Shown here piece after piece: positions 1-10,314 of a stretch of DNA of 64,000 nucleotides. How positions within the stretch are numbered: position 1 is the stretch's first letter; every line of letters begins with the position of its first letter. The notes beneath the pieces were generated by a model. It was not told where the DNA came from and did not search any database. It saw only the letters and a list, made by a program, of their open reading frames with translations. Where the stretch lies: assembly GCA_020796225.1 (NCBI GenBank), contig CM036767.1:18493927-18557926 (forward strand). The letters are read 5' to 3'. The position numbers and the translations under genes were made by a program. The DNA comes from Arion vulgaris (lineage: Eukaryota; Mollusca; Gastropoda; Stylommatophora; Arionidae).

Positions 1-277
1 GGAATCACACATAACCTATACTGACATGACCTATACACACATGACCTATACAAAATTCATTACAAAGATAAAATTATAATTCCAAAACAAATTTTCACTG
101 ATTTCAAAATTAGACCTGGAACGTCGTCTGTGTTAGAGGTTTCCTGCAACCGTCGCCTGTGTCTCTCACATTGCTGTTGTGATTTTCCCGTGTCAAAAAA
201 AGATCGCCCGATAAGCTCAAATAGCATGTAGGACCAGAATGTCAGAATTTCGGCCACAGTGTACGCATAGTATCCAA
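1..277. other. Unassigned AT-rich sequence
   Basis: No gene or known element is recognised. The first 50 bases hold three imperfect copies of a short unit containing ATGACCTATAC. The 65-codon minus-strand frame here has no recognisable domain. Confidence 0.4.
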
Positions 278-430
278 CAGATCATAAATTTGTACAGATC
301 ATAAATTTGTACCGATCATAAATTTGTACAGATCATAAATTTGTACAGATCATAAATTTGTACAGATCATAAATTTGTACATATCATAATTTGTACAGAC
401 TACATTTGTACAGATCATAAATTTGTACAG
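278..430. repeat. 17-bp tandem array
   Basis: About nine copies of GATCATAAATTTGTACA are arranged head to tail, with one degenerate copy near 385-405. It lies just upstream of a SINE-A. No protein meaning is seen. Confidence 0.9.
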
Positions 431-464
431 ATGAGTAGCTGTAAGATTTTACCTGGGCCTATTT

Positions 465-665
465 GCCCGCCTGCCCAGCGTGTTCGTAGCGCGTTGAACG
501 ACGGGTGACAAGCCCTGTGAGTGTGGTTCATTTCCGCGGGCAGGCAGAAAAGCCACAGGTTCTCCAGATTTACGGTGTTCTGGCACCGAACCGAAGGGTT
601 ACGATGTCCATGGCACTGAGCCGAAGAGATGAAAGCTCAAGTGCTTCTGAATCGGAAAAAAAGGG
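465..665 (+). mobile_element. SINE-A copy (tRNA-derived)
   Basis: This is a roughly 200-bp dispersed element seen nine times in the window. The head carries an A-box-like GTAGCGCGTTG and a B-box-like motif near 525-535, here mutated (GTGGTTCATTTCC). The body has two adjacent related modules, GGCACCGAACCGAAG and GGCACTGAGCCGAAG, and ends GTGCTTCTGAATCGG followed by an A-rich tail. It is transcribed by RNA polymerase III if active (family knowledge); activity is not shown. The 73-aa frame across it is spurious. Confidence 0.85.
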
Positions 666-1074
666 AAAAAACGGGGCCTCCGATAACATTAGACCAGCGA
701 GCTCAGGTAAAAAGTCCAAGAAATAAAACCACAACCATCGCATGACTTCGCATTTCAGTATTATTAGATAAAGACGAATTCATTTGAAAAACAACACAAC
801 AGCTAAATCAAGGTTATATTATTTTACAAATGAAGTTTAAAACTAAGCAATATCAGTATTTTGAACATTTATCATCAATAAATAACCATGGTTTCGTAGA
901 AATGTATAAATTGTAGAAAACTTTACAGTGTTCTATTAAACACTATAAAAACCAGCTCCCATTAAACAAGAATTGTGGTTTTCCCGTCTGAGCTAGTCGG
1001 TCTTAAGTTGCAGGGGGGTCCACGGATTTTGCAAACAGGAAAACCTCACTTTAATGTACCTCATCTGGAGTTAG
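666..1074. other. Unassigned AT-rich spacer
   Basis: No repeat, domain or tRNA-like motif was recognised in this stretch. Confidence 0.4.
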
Positions 1075-1252
1075 ACTGTAGCTCAGACTGTAGCTTATAC
1101 TGTAGCTCATACTGTAGCTCATACTGTAGCTCATACTGTAGCTCATACTATAGCTCATACTGTAGCTCATACTGTAGCTTATACTGTTGCTCATACTGTA
1201 GCTCATACTGTGAGCTTATACTTGTTGCTCATACTGTAGCTTATACTGTGGC
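1075..1252. repeat. 12-bp tandem array
   Basis: About 15 copies of TGTAGCTCATAC with scattered substitutions. The period is a multiple of three, which creates a Cys-Ser-Ser-Tyr-like open frame that is not a gene. Confidence 0.9.
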
Positions 1253-1611
1253 ATAGTATCAGATCTGACTGGTAAATAAAAAAGACTGCCTGAGCTCCCT
1301 CGTGCTAGTTTATATCTTAATTATTATTATAATTACCAACGAAAAATACAAATATTTGTAAGCAATTGCCCACAGTATAAATTAACCCCTTTTCACACAT
1401 TGAGGTATATTGGGTAATACGGTGTTAGGTCTGTATTTTTCATTGACCGTCGGCCCCCCTATAGGTGATGTGGTCAACATCACGATGGCCACCTTTGCTT
1501 CCCAGTGCTTTTCCTGGTACCAAATTGAGACTGGGTCAACCTGAGAACCGTTATGGTTGGGAAAATATTCCACGCCCACTGTGGAATTGATATAGAAACT
1601 AAAAAAGGTGA
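1253..1611. other. Unassigned flank of 29-bp array
   Basis: Contains a short AT-rich part and a roughly 230-bp stretch (about 1382-1610) of more balanced composition. The latter could be an old retroelement relic, but I could not identify a family. Confidence 0.3.
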
Positions 1612-2338
1612 TGGTGGTATGGATAAGGCAGGAGCGAGACTGATGGTATGGTAAAGCAGGAGAGGAGACTAATGGTATGATAAGGTAGGAGCAGAGACTG
1701 ATGGTATGATAAGGTAGGAGCAGAGACTGATGGTATGATAAGGTAGGAGCAGAGACTGATGGTATGATAAGGCAGGAGCAGAGACTGATGGTATGATAAG
1801 GTAGGAGCAGAGACTGATGGTATGATAAGGTAGGAGTAGAGACTGATGGTATGTAAGATTGGAGTAGAGACTGATGGTATGATAAGGCAGGAGCAGAGAC
1901 TGATGGTATGATAAGGTAGGAGCAGAGACTGATGGTATGATAAGGTAGGAGTAGAGACTGCTGGTATGGTAAGATTGGAGTAGAGACTGATGGTATGATA
2001 AGGCAGGAGCAGAGACTGATGGTATGATAAGGTAGGAGTAGAGACTGCTGGTATGGTAAGATTGGAGTAGAGACTGATGGTATGATAAGGCAGGAGCAGA
2101 GACTGATGGTATGATAAGGTAGGAGCAGAGACTGATGGTATGATAAGGTAGGAGCAGAGACTGCTGGTATGATAAGGTAGAAGCAGAGACTGATGGTATG
2201 ATAAGGTAGAAGCAGAGACTGATGGTATGATAATACAGGAGCAGAGACTGCTGGTATGATAAAGCAGGAGCAGAGACTGCAGGTATGATAAGGTAGAAGC
2301 AGAGACTGATGGTATGATAAGGCAGGAGCAGAGAATAG
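1612..2338. repeat. 29-bp tandem array
   Basis: About 25 copies of a 29-bp unit containing GATGGTATGATAAGG and GGAGCAGAGACT, with mainly transition-type variants (gcagg/gtagg, gatgg/gctgg). The three overlapping minus-strand frames of 230-334 codons here are frame shadows of the array. Confidence 0.93.
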
Positions 2339-2664
2339 TCGATAACAACTAATTGGATCATGTACGTGATACTTTATCTCTTTCACGAGATTGTTTCTTG
2401 ATTAAAACAGATTCTGTTATTGATTACTGTTGTGACTTTAATAATTTGACGATTTGATTCATTTTCACATCAAGTTCTTGATTAATTAGTATGTTCCATT
2501 CCTGTCTTTTCAAATTAGTCTCATAACTTTCTGATTATTTTGTTTAGGAGCAATCTGATATCGTGGACTTGTTGTTTCATTTATCTTCTTTTCATCATGT
2601 CTAGAGTATTTCTTTTGCTTGTCTCATGTCGTTGACTATATTTTCTTGTTATTTAACATTCATT
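2339..2664. other. Unassigned AT-rich spacer
   Basis: No recognisable element. It leads up to the MITE target site at 2665. Confidence 0.4.
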
Positions 2665-2844
2665 ATTAGCAGCAGTGGCGGCTCCTGATCATTTTTGTTG
2701 GTGGGGCCAGACATTTTTTCCGGATAAATCATTGTTTTGGGTTGCTATATTTTAATGTATAAATAAATAAATACACGTTATACATTATTTTTGGTGGAAC
2801 CCGGCCCCACTGGCCCTTAATGACGAGCCGCCACTGATTAGCAG
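2665..2844. mobile_element. hAT-F MITE with perfect 8-bp TSD
   Basis: A 164-bp element (2673-2836) has terminal inverted repeats CAGTGGCGGCTC and GAGCCGCCACTG. It is flanked by a perfect 8-bp duplication, ATTAGCAG, at 2665-2672 and 2837-2844. An 8-bp TSD and a CAG-starting terminus are hallmarks of the hAT superfamily. It has no coding capacity, so it is a non-autonomous copy mobilised in trans. Other copies lie at 8983 and 39133, with fragments at 59576 and 63590. Confidence 0.9.
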
Positions 2845-2846
2845 TC

Positions 2847-3129
2847 TATTTAAGTTATCTTCTTCTTCTGAAGCTCCATATCGACCACTTGTTAAACCAC
2901 TATTTGGATATGTATGTGATCTGAGTCTAAGAGTGATTGTATGTTTTCCAGTTATGCACTCAAGTAGACAAGCACATCCGAGTTATGTGACACTTTTACT
3001 TTACTGGGGCAGCTTTCCTAGGCCCCTACATTAGTCGCCTCTTACGTATTAGTCGCCTTGTAGGTCGCAGTATTACTATTCTTTGCTCCCCTTGCGAGTC
3101 CCGACAACACACGGGCGTATTTAAGTTAT
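2847..3129 (-). mobile_element. SINE-B full-length copy with 12-bp TSD
   Basis: The element at 2859-3117 (259 bp) is flanked by a perfect direct repeat TATTTAAGTTAT (2847-2858 and 3118-3129). Read on the minus strand it starts with the gtgtgttgtcgggactcgc motif and ends with a (GAA)n tail, here TTCTTCTTC on the plus strand. The TSD and 3' tail show retrotransposition. No clear tRNA-like promoter is visible. It is the best reference copy of the family for this window. Confidence 0.88.
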
Positions 3130-3357
3130 TTAATTTTTTTTTCGTTCCAGACATATCACTTGAGGCTGAAGACGTTTCTTCGGCACTCAGTGTATGGTTA
3201 AACATTAACTCTTCAGCTCGTCCCGATCACGATAATCTGGGGAACCTGTAGCTTTTCTGCCAGTCCGCGGAGTTGAACCCGCATTTACAGAGGACTAGTC
3301 ACCCGTAGTCCAACGCGCTACGAATACGCTGGGCACGCGGGCATTTAAGTTATTTAA
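3119..3357 (-). mobile_element. SINE-A copy with 15-bp TSD
   Basis: The element at 3134-3342 is flanked by ATTTAAGTTATTTAA (3119-3133 and 3343-3357). Its poly-T start on the plus strand is the poly-A tail. The tRNA-like head is at 3250-3342 with GTAGCGCGTTGG (A box) and GGGTTCAACTCC (B box) on the minus strand. The body is more diverged than in other copies. It landed on the 3' TSD of the adjacent SINE-B, so it is the younger insertion. Confidence 0.87.
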
Positions 3358-3394
3358 CATTCATCATTACCAGTGTATTTGTTGTTTAACATTA

Positions 3395-3630
3395 ACTCTT
3401 ATCAGCCTGTAGCGGTCTTGCGATCAATCACAACCCGTGCATACCTGGTTCAAACTCAGCGACAGGAAGTTTGGAAGCACATTCTTTTCCGTGGGATTTT
3501 TACGAAAAGTAAAATAGACCTCACGTTCAGAAATCAACGGCGAATACTGAACGTGTAAGTGGTGCCTAGAATATCATTGACTTGTTTACTGTTGTTGATG
3601 GTAACATTCTCCTGTACAGGATATGTTACA
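3395..3630 (+). mobile_element. SINE-G copy (tRNA-derived)
   Basis: The head has a B-box-like TGGTTCAAACTC at about 3446-3457 and a weakened A box. The body carries the family-specific strings GTTCAGAAA and TAAGTGGTGCCTAG. It ends near CTGTACAGGATATG. Six copies occur in the window. Decayed, probably inactive. Confidence 0.75.
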
Positions 3631-3639
3631 CATATTACC

Positions 3640-4012
3640 GTCTAATGCTGGAGAATGACAGAACAATATATGTCCAAACTCTCCACTTTTCATACAGCTT
3701 GTCTGCGAAAGATCTTACGCGTGTTCTGGGCAAATACTAACTCTAACCAAGAATTCCTTGACCCAGTATCAACAAAAGAATATGATCACCATCATTCAAA
3801 AGAGAAGTTGGAGATGGATCGGACATGTGATACGCATGGAGACTACGAAAACTGCACTGAGATGGATACAAGAGGGTAGACGAAAACAGGGAAGACCCGA
3901 AACGACCTGGATGAGAAAAGTAGAACAAGAACTGAAAAAAACGAATCACAGCTGGAACTCAATAGAGATGAAGATAACAAAATATAGACGAATTGTATGT
4001 ATTTGTTGCTGT
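3640..4012 (+). mobile_element. LINE 3' relic, frameshifted ORF2 C-terminus
   Basis: Two overlapping frames together resemble the end of a non-LTR retrotransposon ORF2. The first gives LRKILRVFWANTNSNQEFL. The next frame gives SWRWIGHVIRMETTKTALRW, then GRRKQGRPETTWMRKVEQEL. The break lies near 3760. This C-terminal block is a common signature of LINEs in molluscs and cnidarians (established knowledge). No reverse-transcriptase core is present; it is a 5'-truncated dead copy. Confidence 0.82.
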
Positions 4013-4039
4013 CCTAAGCGTTACGGGCGTCATAGACTA

Positions 4040-4040
<1 letters not shown>

Positions 4041-4081
<41 letters not shown>

Positions 4082-4096
4082 GAGAGAGAGAGTGAG
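4041..4096. repeat. (GA)n microsatellite
   Basis: Dinucleotide GA run with a few interruptions, directly after the LINE relic. Confidence 0.95.
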
Positions 4097-4682
4097 ATAG
4101 ATTTACCTCTGAAATCGGAGAAGGCACCCCTGTAAGGCCAGATACACTGAAAATAAGAAAATCAGTCATTTACGCAAAAATCAGTTAGAAACCAGCACCC
4201 TGCCTACCACTGAAATGACAGCGGGCGGACGCAGAAAATAAGAAGAAAAGAGAGGAGAGATTACAGTCCGTTTAGTTATTTAATATTCACCATTACCTGT
4301 CTCTTTCATCCGTTAAAACACCTTATTACATTTACCTGAGTTAATATTGGAGTCTTGCGATGCTGTCAACAACATTTCCTTTAAAATAAAACTGTCTTTA
4401 AAACATACAGTGTCCGCCCTTGACTTGTGACACGAAGCAGGGAATTAATGTGATCCAACCAGTCAGGACATTAGCATAATATTGACGTCGGTGTTAGGTT
4501 ATCTTTCCAGTTCGTCTTGTCCGTCCCTAACTAATGACACAGGTCACATATCCCTTTCTGATCAATGTGTCAGAGTCTACATGAAATTCAATGAACGCGT
4601 GTGTTAATCAAACTTATTTGTGTGCCTAATTTGCTTTGTTAGCCTTCGTTAACCGCCATTGACAAATGACGTACTAGATCAG
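4097..4682. other. Unassigned spacer
   Basis: No element recognised. A short string TTATTTAATATTCACCATTA near 4275 resembles sequence around 2653 and 3350, suggesting an old local duplication. Confidence 0.35.
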
Positions 4683-5045
4683 CAGTTACCAAACTTTACA
4701 TTACCACGGATCACCTTTTATATACGTTTTACTGCCGTCGGCCCTCACAAGTTCATATATATGAAAATCTTCTAGCGTTGGAGCTATTATTACACTACCT
4801 GGCTTCAATTCTCAGACTGCAGAAACTTCAAATGATCTTTGATTTTGTCCTGTCAGACATTTAGACTCTGGGATTTCGACTCTGATTTCGCATCGGAACA
4901 AGTTCACCACTGCTTTTATATATGTTTTCGAAATTTGTTTTTCTGTTTGAAATGTCAAAGATCATAATATTTCTTCAAGCGCTTAAAGACTCCCTGTGAG
5001 TACCTCACGAACTCCCGGGGTCCGCGCCCCAGTTTGGGAAACGAT
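4683..5045 (-). mobile_element. hAT-J MITE copy
   Basis: The termini CAGTTACCAAAC and GTTTGGGAAACG are decayed forms of the CAGCGGTTCCCAA terminal repeat seen at 18120. The interior matches copies at 18120 and 53132 (for example TCTAGCGTTGGAGC, CAGACATTTAGACT). No coding capacity. A clean TSD is not visible. Confidence 0.72.
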
Positions 5046-5046
5046 C

Positions 5047-5285
5047 TTCTCTTCTTCTTGCGTTGTTCTTACGACCAATTTTAATCACTTTTGTGAATGT
5101 TTGATCTTTGCCAAGAACGTGCATACGTGACATTGCTTGGCAGGCCCCAAATGCAAGACTTCTACACGTTTAGACACATGCATCCGATTTCAGCAAACCT
5201 CCTAGTCGCCTTTACGATATGCATGGCAGGTAACAGTGGTTCTATTCTTTACACCCCAAATAATGGCCCCGTAACCACTCGGGCG
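5047..5285 (-). mobile_element. SINE-D copy (sister of SINE-B)
   Basis: On the minus strand it starts GCCCGAGTGGTTACGGGG and ends in a (GAA)n-like tail. Segments correspond in order to SINE-B: GTAAAGAATAG, GGCGACTAGG, GAAATCGGATG and an AATCACAAAG-type 3' end. It therefore looks like a diverged relative of SINE-B. A second copy is at 44152. Confidence 0.7.
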
Positions 5286-5759
5286 AGGAAATGCTGTACT
5301 AGACAAAATGCTGATCAGTTTGTTGTTCGACAGATTTCAGAAAACGTTCGGAACGACCTCACAGTCAGAAAGGGCATAACAGCGTAACTCACTGTCTTGG
5401 CGCAGATCACAAAGCCCAAATATACGGCAAAGCTGATCGAAAAGGCGTAGATCCGGGCTGACTTAGTCGGCAGAAAGGTTCGTACCCTAGGGAAAGTTCA
5501 CCCTAGTAAATCAAAAGCTGGCTGAAATCGGACGGGCGGGCCTAGTCACCATGGACGCACAATCGACCCGACGTAGATCACTCCGTTCTTGCCAGTGGAC
5601 CAATTATACATCACAAAAAGAATGATTAAATTGGCCGTGAAGAATGAACGAAAGAGAGAGAGAGAGAAGACGTTCACCGCACGGAAACCGACAAGTTGAA
5701 TTTGAAAGGTGGATACTGGGGACGCCCGTGTATTACCAGAGTCCGCACGGGTATCATAG
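5286..5759. other. Unassigned spacer
   Basis: No element recognised apart from a short GA run near 5652-5670. Confidence 0.35.
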
Positions 5760-8196
5760 ACTAGTAGCACTGCGACCTACAAGGCATGTCGTAAGAAGCT
5801 ACTGAGGAAGGGGACTAGAGAAGCTACTGAGGAAGGGGCCTAGAGAAGCTACTGAGGAAGGGGCCTAGAGAAGCTACTGAGGTAGACTAGAGAAGCTACT
5901 GAGGAAGGGACTGAGAAGCTACTGAGGAAGGGGCCTAGAGAAGCTACTGAGGAAGGGGACCTAGAGAAGCTACTGAGGAAGGGGCCTAGAGAAGCTACTG
6001 ACGAAGGGACCTAGAGAAGCTACTGAGGAAGGGGCCTAGAGAAGCTACTGAGGAAGGGCCTAGAGAAGCTACTGACGAAGGGCCTAGAGAAGCTACTGAC
6101 GAAGGGCCTAGAGAAGCTACTGACGAAGGGGCTAGAGAAGCACTGAGGAAGGGGCCTAGAGAAGCTACTGAGGAAGGGGCCTAGAGAAGCTACTGAGGAA
6201 GGGCCTAGAGAAGCTACTGAGGTAGGGGCCTAGAGAAGCTACTGAGGTAGGGGACTAGAGAAGCTACTGAGGAAGGGGCCTAGAGAAGCTACTGAGGAAG
6301 GGGCCTAGAGAAGCTACTGAGGAAGGGGCCTAGAGAAGCTACTGAGGTAGGGGCCTAGAGAAGCTACTGAGGAAGGGGCCTAGAGAAGCTACTGAGAGTA
6401 GGGGCTAGAGAAGCTACTGAGGTAGGGGCCTAGAGAAGCACTGAGGTAGGGCCTAGAGAAGCTACTGAGGTAGGGCCAGAGAGCACTGTAGGGCTAGAGA
6501 AGCCTACTGAGGAAGGATCGAACTAGAGAAGCACTGAGGTAAGGGCCTTAGAGAAGCACTGAGGGAAGGGCCTAGAGAAGCACTGAGGTAGAGAGGCCAT
6601 AGAAGCTACTTGGGTAGCTAGAGAGCTACTGAGGAAGGGGCCTAAGAAGCTACTGAGGAAGGGCCTAGAGAAGCTACTGAGAAGGACCTAGAGAAGCTAC
6701 TGAGGAAGGGCCTGAAGCTCACGGAAGGGACCCAGAAAGCACTGAGAAGGGCCAAGAAGCTACTGAGGAAGGGGCCTAGAGAAGCTACTGAGAGGGGACC
6801 TGAGAAGCACTGAGAAGGCCTAGAAAGCTACTGAGGAAGGGACCTAGAGAAGCTACTGAGAAGGGGCCCAGAAAGCTACTGAGGGAAAGGACCTAGAGAT
6901 CCTGAGAAGGACAGAGAAGCCTTGAGGAAGACCTAGAGAACTACTGAGGAAGGACTAGAAAGCTACTAGAAGTACATCTAGAAGCTACTGAGGAAGGAAC
7001 AGGAGAGCTACTGAGGAAGGGGCCATAGAAGCTCCTGAGAAGGGGACTAGAAAGCTACTGAGAAGGACTAGAGAAGCCACTGAGGAAGGGTCTAGAGAGC
7101 TACTGAGAAGGGACTGAGAAGCTTACTGAGGAAGGGACCAGAGAAGCTACTGAGGAAGGGACCTAGAGAAGCTCACTGAGGAAGGGACTAGAGAAGTACT
7201 GAGGAAGGGACCTAGAGAAGCTACTGAGGAAGGACCTAGAGAAGCTACTGAGGAAGGGCCTAGAGAAGCTACTGAGGAAGGGACCTAGAGAAGCTACTGA
7301 GGAAGGGACCTAGAGAAGCTACTGAGGAAGGGACTAGAGAAGCTACTGAGGAAGGGACCTAGAGAAGCTACTGAGGAAGGGGCCTAGAGAAGCTACTGAG
7401 GGAAGGGACCAGAGAAGCTACTGAGGAAGGGGACTAGAGAAGCTACTGAGGAAGGGACCTAGAGAAGCTACTGAGGAAGGGGACTAGAGAAGCTACTGAG
7501 GAAGGGACCTAGAGAAGCTACTGAGGAAGGGACTAGAGAAGCTACTGAGGAAGGGCCTAAGAAGCTACTGAGGAAGGGGACTAGAGAAGCTACTGAGGAA
7601 GGGACCTAGAGAAGCTACTGAGGTAGGGTCTAGAGAAGCTACTGAGGAAGGGACTAGAGAAGCACTGAGGAAGGGACCTAGAGAAGCTACTGAGAAGGGA
7701 CCTAGAGAAGCTACTGAGGAAGGGGACTAGAGAAGCTACTGAGGAAGGGCCTAGAGAAGCACTGAGGTAAGGGGCCTAGAGAAGCTACTGAGGTAGGGGC
7801 CTAGAGAAGCTACTGAGGAAGGGGTCTAGAGAAGCACTGAGGAAGGGACTAGAGAAGCACTGAGGAAGGGTCTAGAGAAGCTACTGAGGAAGGGCCTAGA
7901 AAGCTACTGAGAAGGGGCCTAGAGAAGCTACTGAGGAAGGGGCCTAGAGAAGCTACTGAGGAAGGGCCCTAGAGAAGCTACTGAGGAAGGCCTAGAAAGC
8001 CTAGAAGGCCTAGAAGCTACTGGGGGTAGGGCCTAGAGAAGCTACGAATAGATAAAAGCGTCGCAGAAATCGGATGCTGGTCACTTGTAGTCGCATGACG
8101 GCACTGGTACAATCGATCTTTGGATCGAAACATATTCAAGTCACAGAGTGGTTTAACAAGTGGTCTTTGAAGCATTTGAAGAAGAAGAAGAAGAAG
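5760..8196 (+). mobile_element. SINE-B interrupted by its own expanded segment
   Basis: The left part (about 5760-5795) matches SINE-B from CACTGCGACCTACAAGGCA to GTCGTAAG. The right part (8045-8196) resumes with ATAAAAGCGTCGCAGAAAT and ends with GAGTGGTTTAACAAGTGG and a (GAA)n tail. Between them lies a 2.25-kb array of a 25-bp unit that is itself present once in normal copies. Outside the array the order of segments is that of an ordinary SINE-B. Loss of the 5' end upstream of about 5760 is likely. Confidence 0.88.
5795..8044. repeat. 25-bp tandem array derived from SINE-B
   Basis: Roughly 90 copies of a 23-25-bp unit containing GAAGCTACTGAGGAAGGGGC and CTAGA. Normal SINE-B copies contain one such segment, ACTGAGGTAGGGGCCTAGG followed by GAAGCTAC. 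The central part (about 6380-7100) is ragged, with many indels. The flanks, especially 7140-7640, are cleaner. Confidence 0.93.
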
Positions 8197-8287
8197 GATA
8201 CCTGGGGAGTTTCTTTAGAACTGACAGCACGGACAGTAGAAACAGATTTTTCTGTCATAAATTATGTTGTGTATTTAATTGAGGAGT

Positions 8288-8362
8288 ATTTATGGCGAAG
8301 TGGTTAACACGTTTGTCTCCTGTTCTAAAGATTGTAGGTCTGATTCCGGAGCGAGTCACATG
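8288..8362 (+). mobile_element. tRNA-like SINE head
   Basis: TATGGCGAAGTGGTTAACAC resembles an A-box region and GGTCTGATTCCGG a B-box region, spaced as in SINE-C heads (compare 10411). The downstream body is not recognised up to about 8650. Confidence 0.5.
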
Positions 8363-8654
8363 TGTAATTGTTTTATGAGATTACTAGGACGTGTTTTTAC
8401 GTGTTTAGCTATTTTTCCAAGTTTTACTGCAGTCTCCACCCTATATTTCGACTACATACCGGACACTGCAGACTCAACAGACACTTATATCATCATCATC
8501 AGGTGCCGTCTCCACATCGAAGGTTGGCTGCAATGAATCTCCAGCATCCTCTGTCTTTCGCCTTGGTGTTGCACACTGCCAGACTGTAACCTGACACTTA
8601 TATAGACTAAGAAAAAGTCAAACAGCTCTCTGCCAGTGTCAACAGGCGAAACAG

Positions 8655-8842
8655 ACACCGGAGAATGTCCTGCAAGACTGCCCTCTCCTGTGTGAGCTAG
8701 GAAGCAAGATGTAGCCCCACACAGTCGACTTAAAATCTCAGATTTGGGAAACCTGAGAGTCCTGAAGCTGACCGCCCAGTTTGTGGCCCACAGTAAACTA
8801 AGCGCGTATGACCAGAGATCGCTGAAGAAGAAGAACGCTTAG
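8655..8842 (+). mobile_element. LINE 3' relic with (GAA)n tail
   Basis: The frame near 8661 gives ENVLQDCPLLCELGSKM, the C-terminal Cys/His motif region typical of RNase H LINEs. A frameshift and stops follow, then remnants like LKLTAQFVAHSK in another frame. It ends in GAAGAAGAAGAA. Dead, truncated. Confidence 0.7.
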
Positions 8843-8935
8843 CCTTTCACTTCAATATCTGCTTTATGATTCTTTGATTATTTCTTCTCAGAGTATGCAC
8901 AGTATATCTCCATCTTCTCTTTCTTATAACACATA
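8843..8935 (-). mobile_element. LINE C-terminal relic
   Basis: The minus strand encodes IRKRRWRYTVHTLRRNNQRI. This matches the block at 19710-19770 (RRRWRYVGHTLRRNDQ), so it is a second fragment of the same LINE family. Confidence 0.7.
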
Positions 8936-8974
8936 CACTATTTATACATCTTAGAATTATAGCTGGCAAGGATA

Positions 8975-9147
8975 ATCGGAAACAGTGGCAGCGCGTGATC
9001 CTTTTTGTTGGTGGGGCCCGACATTTTGTTCCGGATGGTTTTTGGTTGCTATATTTTAATTTATAACATAATACATACACGTCATACATTATTTTTAGTG
9101 CGCCCGGCCCCACTGGCCCTTAATGATGAGCCGCTACTGATAGCAAA
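8975..9147. mobile_element. hAT-F MITE copy
   Basis: The element at 8983-9139 has termini CAGTGGCAGCGC and GAGCCGCTACTG and an interior matching the 2673 copy. The flanks ATCGGAAA and ATAGCAAA agree at 6 of 8 positions, consistent with a decayed 8-bp TSD. Confidence 0.83.
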
Positions 9148-9576
9148 CATGCAGTTTTATGTTTTATGGAAAAGAAAAAAGTTGAGCTTACTTGCCATGT
9201 AAAACCAGTTTTCCTTTTTCTCAACGCAATGTGATACTGTATATAAAATATTCCTGCTAAAAAAAAAAAAAAAATACAGATTACAACATAAAATATCCAA
9301 GAATATGGAGATTAAATCATGCTTAAGATTCAAACTTAAACATAGAAGCCGGGTTTTTAATGCCATGTTTAAGCTGGTATCATTTTCGCATAACAAATGT
9401 AAGAAGATATAAAAACAGATCACATTTGTTTATTTGGCATTTATTTTCTGAAATTGAAGGAATTAACTTGAGCCACTTAAAATGAGGACATTTACCGAAA
9501 TAAAGCGGCCATATTTGGGTTTCGTAAACTGTGGCTTTGTGTGTGTGCGTGTGTGTATGTAGTTGCGTGGGTTTTC
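9148..9576. other. Unassigned AT-rich spacer
   Basis: Includes an A15 run near 9260 and a GT-rich stretch at 9538-9560. No element or gene recognised. Confidence 0.4.
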
Positions 9577-9807
9577 TACAGGGCGTTCAAGATAAAAGCA
9601 GCCCCATTGACAAATCAAAAGTTGCTAGGTATGCATTGCATTTTGTCTATTTACTATTTTAACCGGTTCTGACTAGCTCGTCCTTTCGTCCCATTTTTTC
9701 ATCGCTCTACGTGCACTATAATTACACACCGTCACAAATCACAACCAACTCTAACTGGGTCTGATAACTGACGGGAAAACCTCTGACCTAGTTTCAGTTG
9801 GGGGCTG

Positions 9808-9842
<35 letters not shown>

Positions 9843-10225
9843 ATAGAACATTGCTAACGTTTTTGCAATTTTACTCAATTCTGTGAGTATGGTTATTTAT
9901 TGACGAAAACATTAATAATATTGAGATTCCTTATTGTTAAACATAACTTGTTGCATAATATAACTTTGATTTAGCTTTTTATGTTGATTTTGAAATGAAT
10001 TCCTCTAAATACACCAATACTGGAATGCGAGGTCACGTGGTGTAGTTTGGTCTGATTTCCCATAATTCTTACCTGAGTTCGCAGGCCTATAATGTTATAA
10101 TAAGCTCTGCACAAATAGACCAGCTCACTTGACCTATTCCACGACATAATTGAATCGTCTCATTGCCATAAACTTATGCCAGATTGGATTCTTGACAGGG
10201 CTGCTTTTATCTTGAACACCCTGTA
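9577..10225. mobile_element. Mariner-like MITE with 26-bp TIRs and TA TSD
   Basis: The element (9579-10223, 645 bp) starts CAGGGCGTTCAAGATAAAAG and ends CTTTTATCTTGAACACCCTG. These are inverted repeats of about 26 bp with one mismatch, flanked by TA on both sides, the signature of Tc1/mariner transposition. It contains an (AT)n run at 9809-9838. No transposase is encoded. An internal part reappears at 23345-23700. Confidence 0.85.
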
Positions 10226-10314
10226 TAAGAAAAGAAATCTCTTACAGTTTTTAATCCTGTTTCATTAATTCTTAATTTTTATTTTATTTAAAATCGCAAT
10301 GAACATGTTGTTCG

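Noticed and set aside
1382..2386. 334-codon minus-strand ORF joined to a unique C-terminus
   Set aside because: Nearly all of it is the 29-bp array; the unique part has no recognisable domain and is probably an old repeat.
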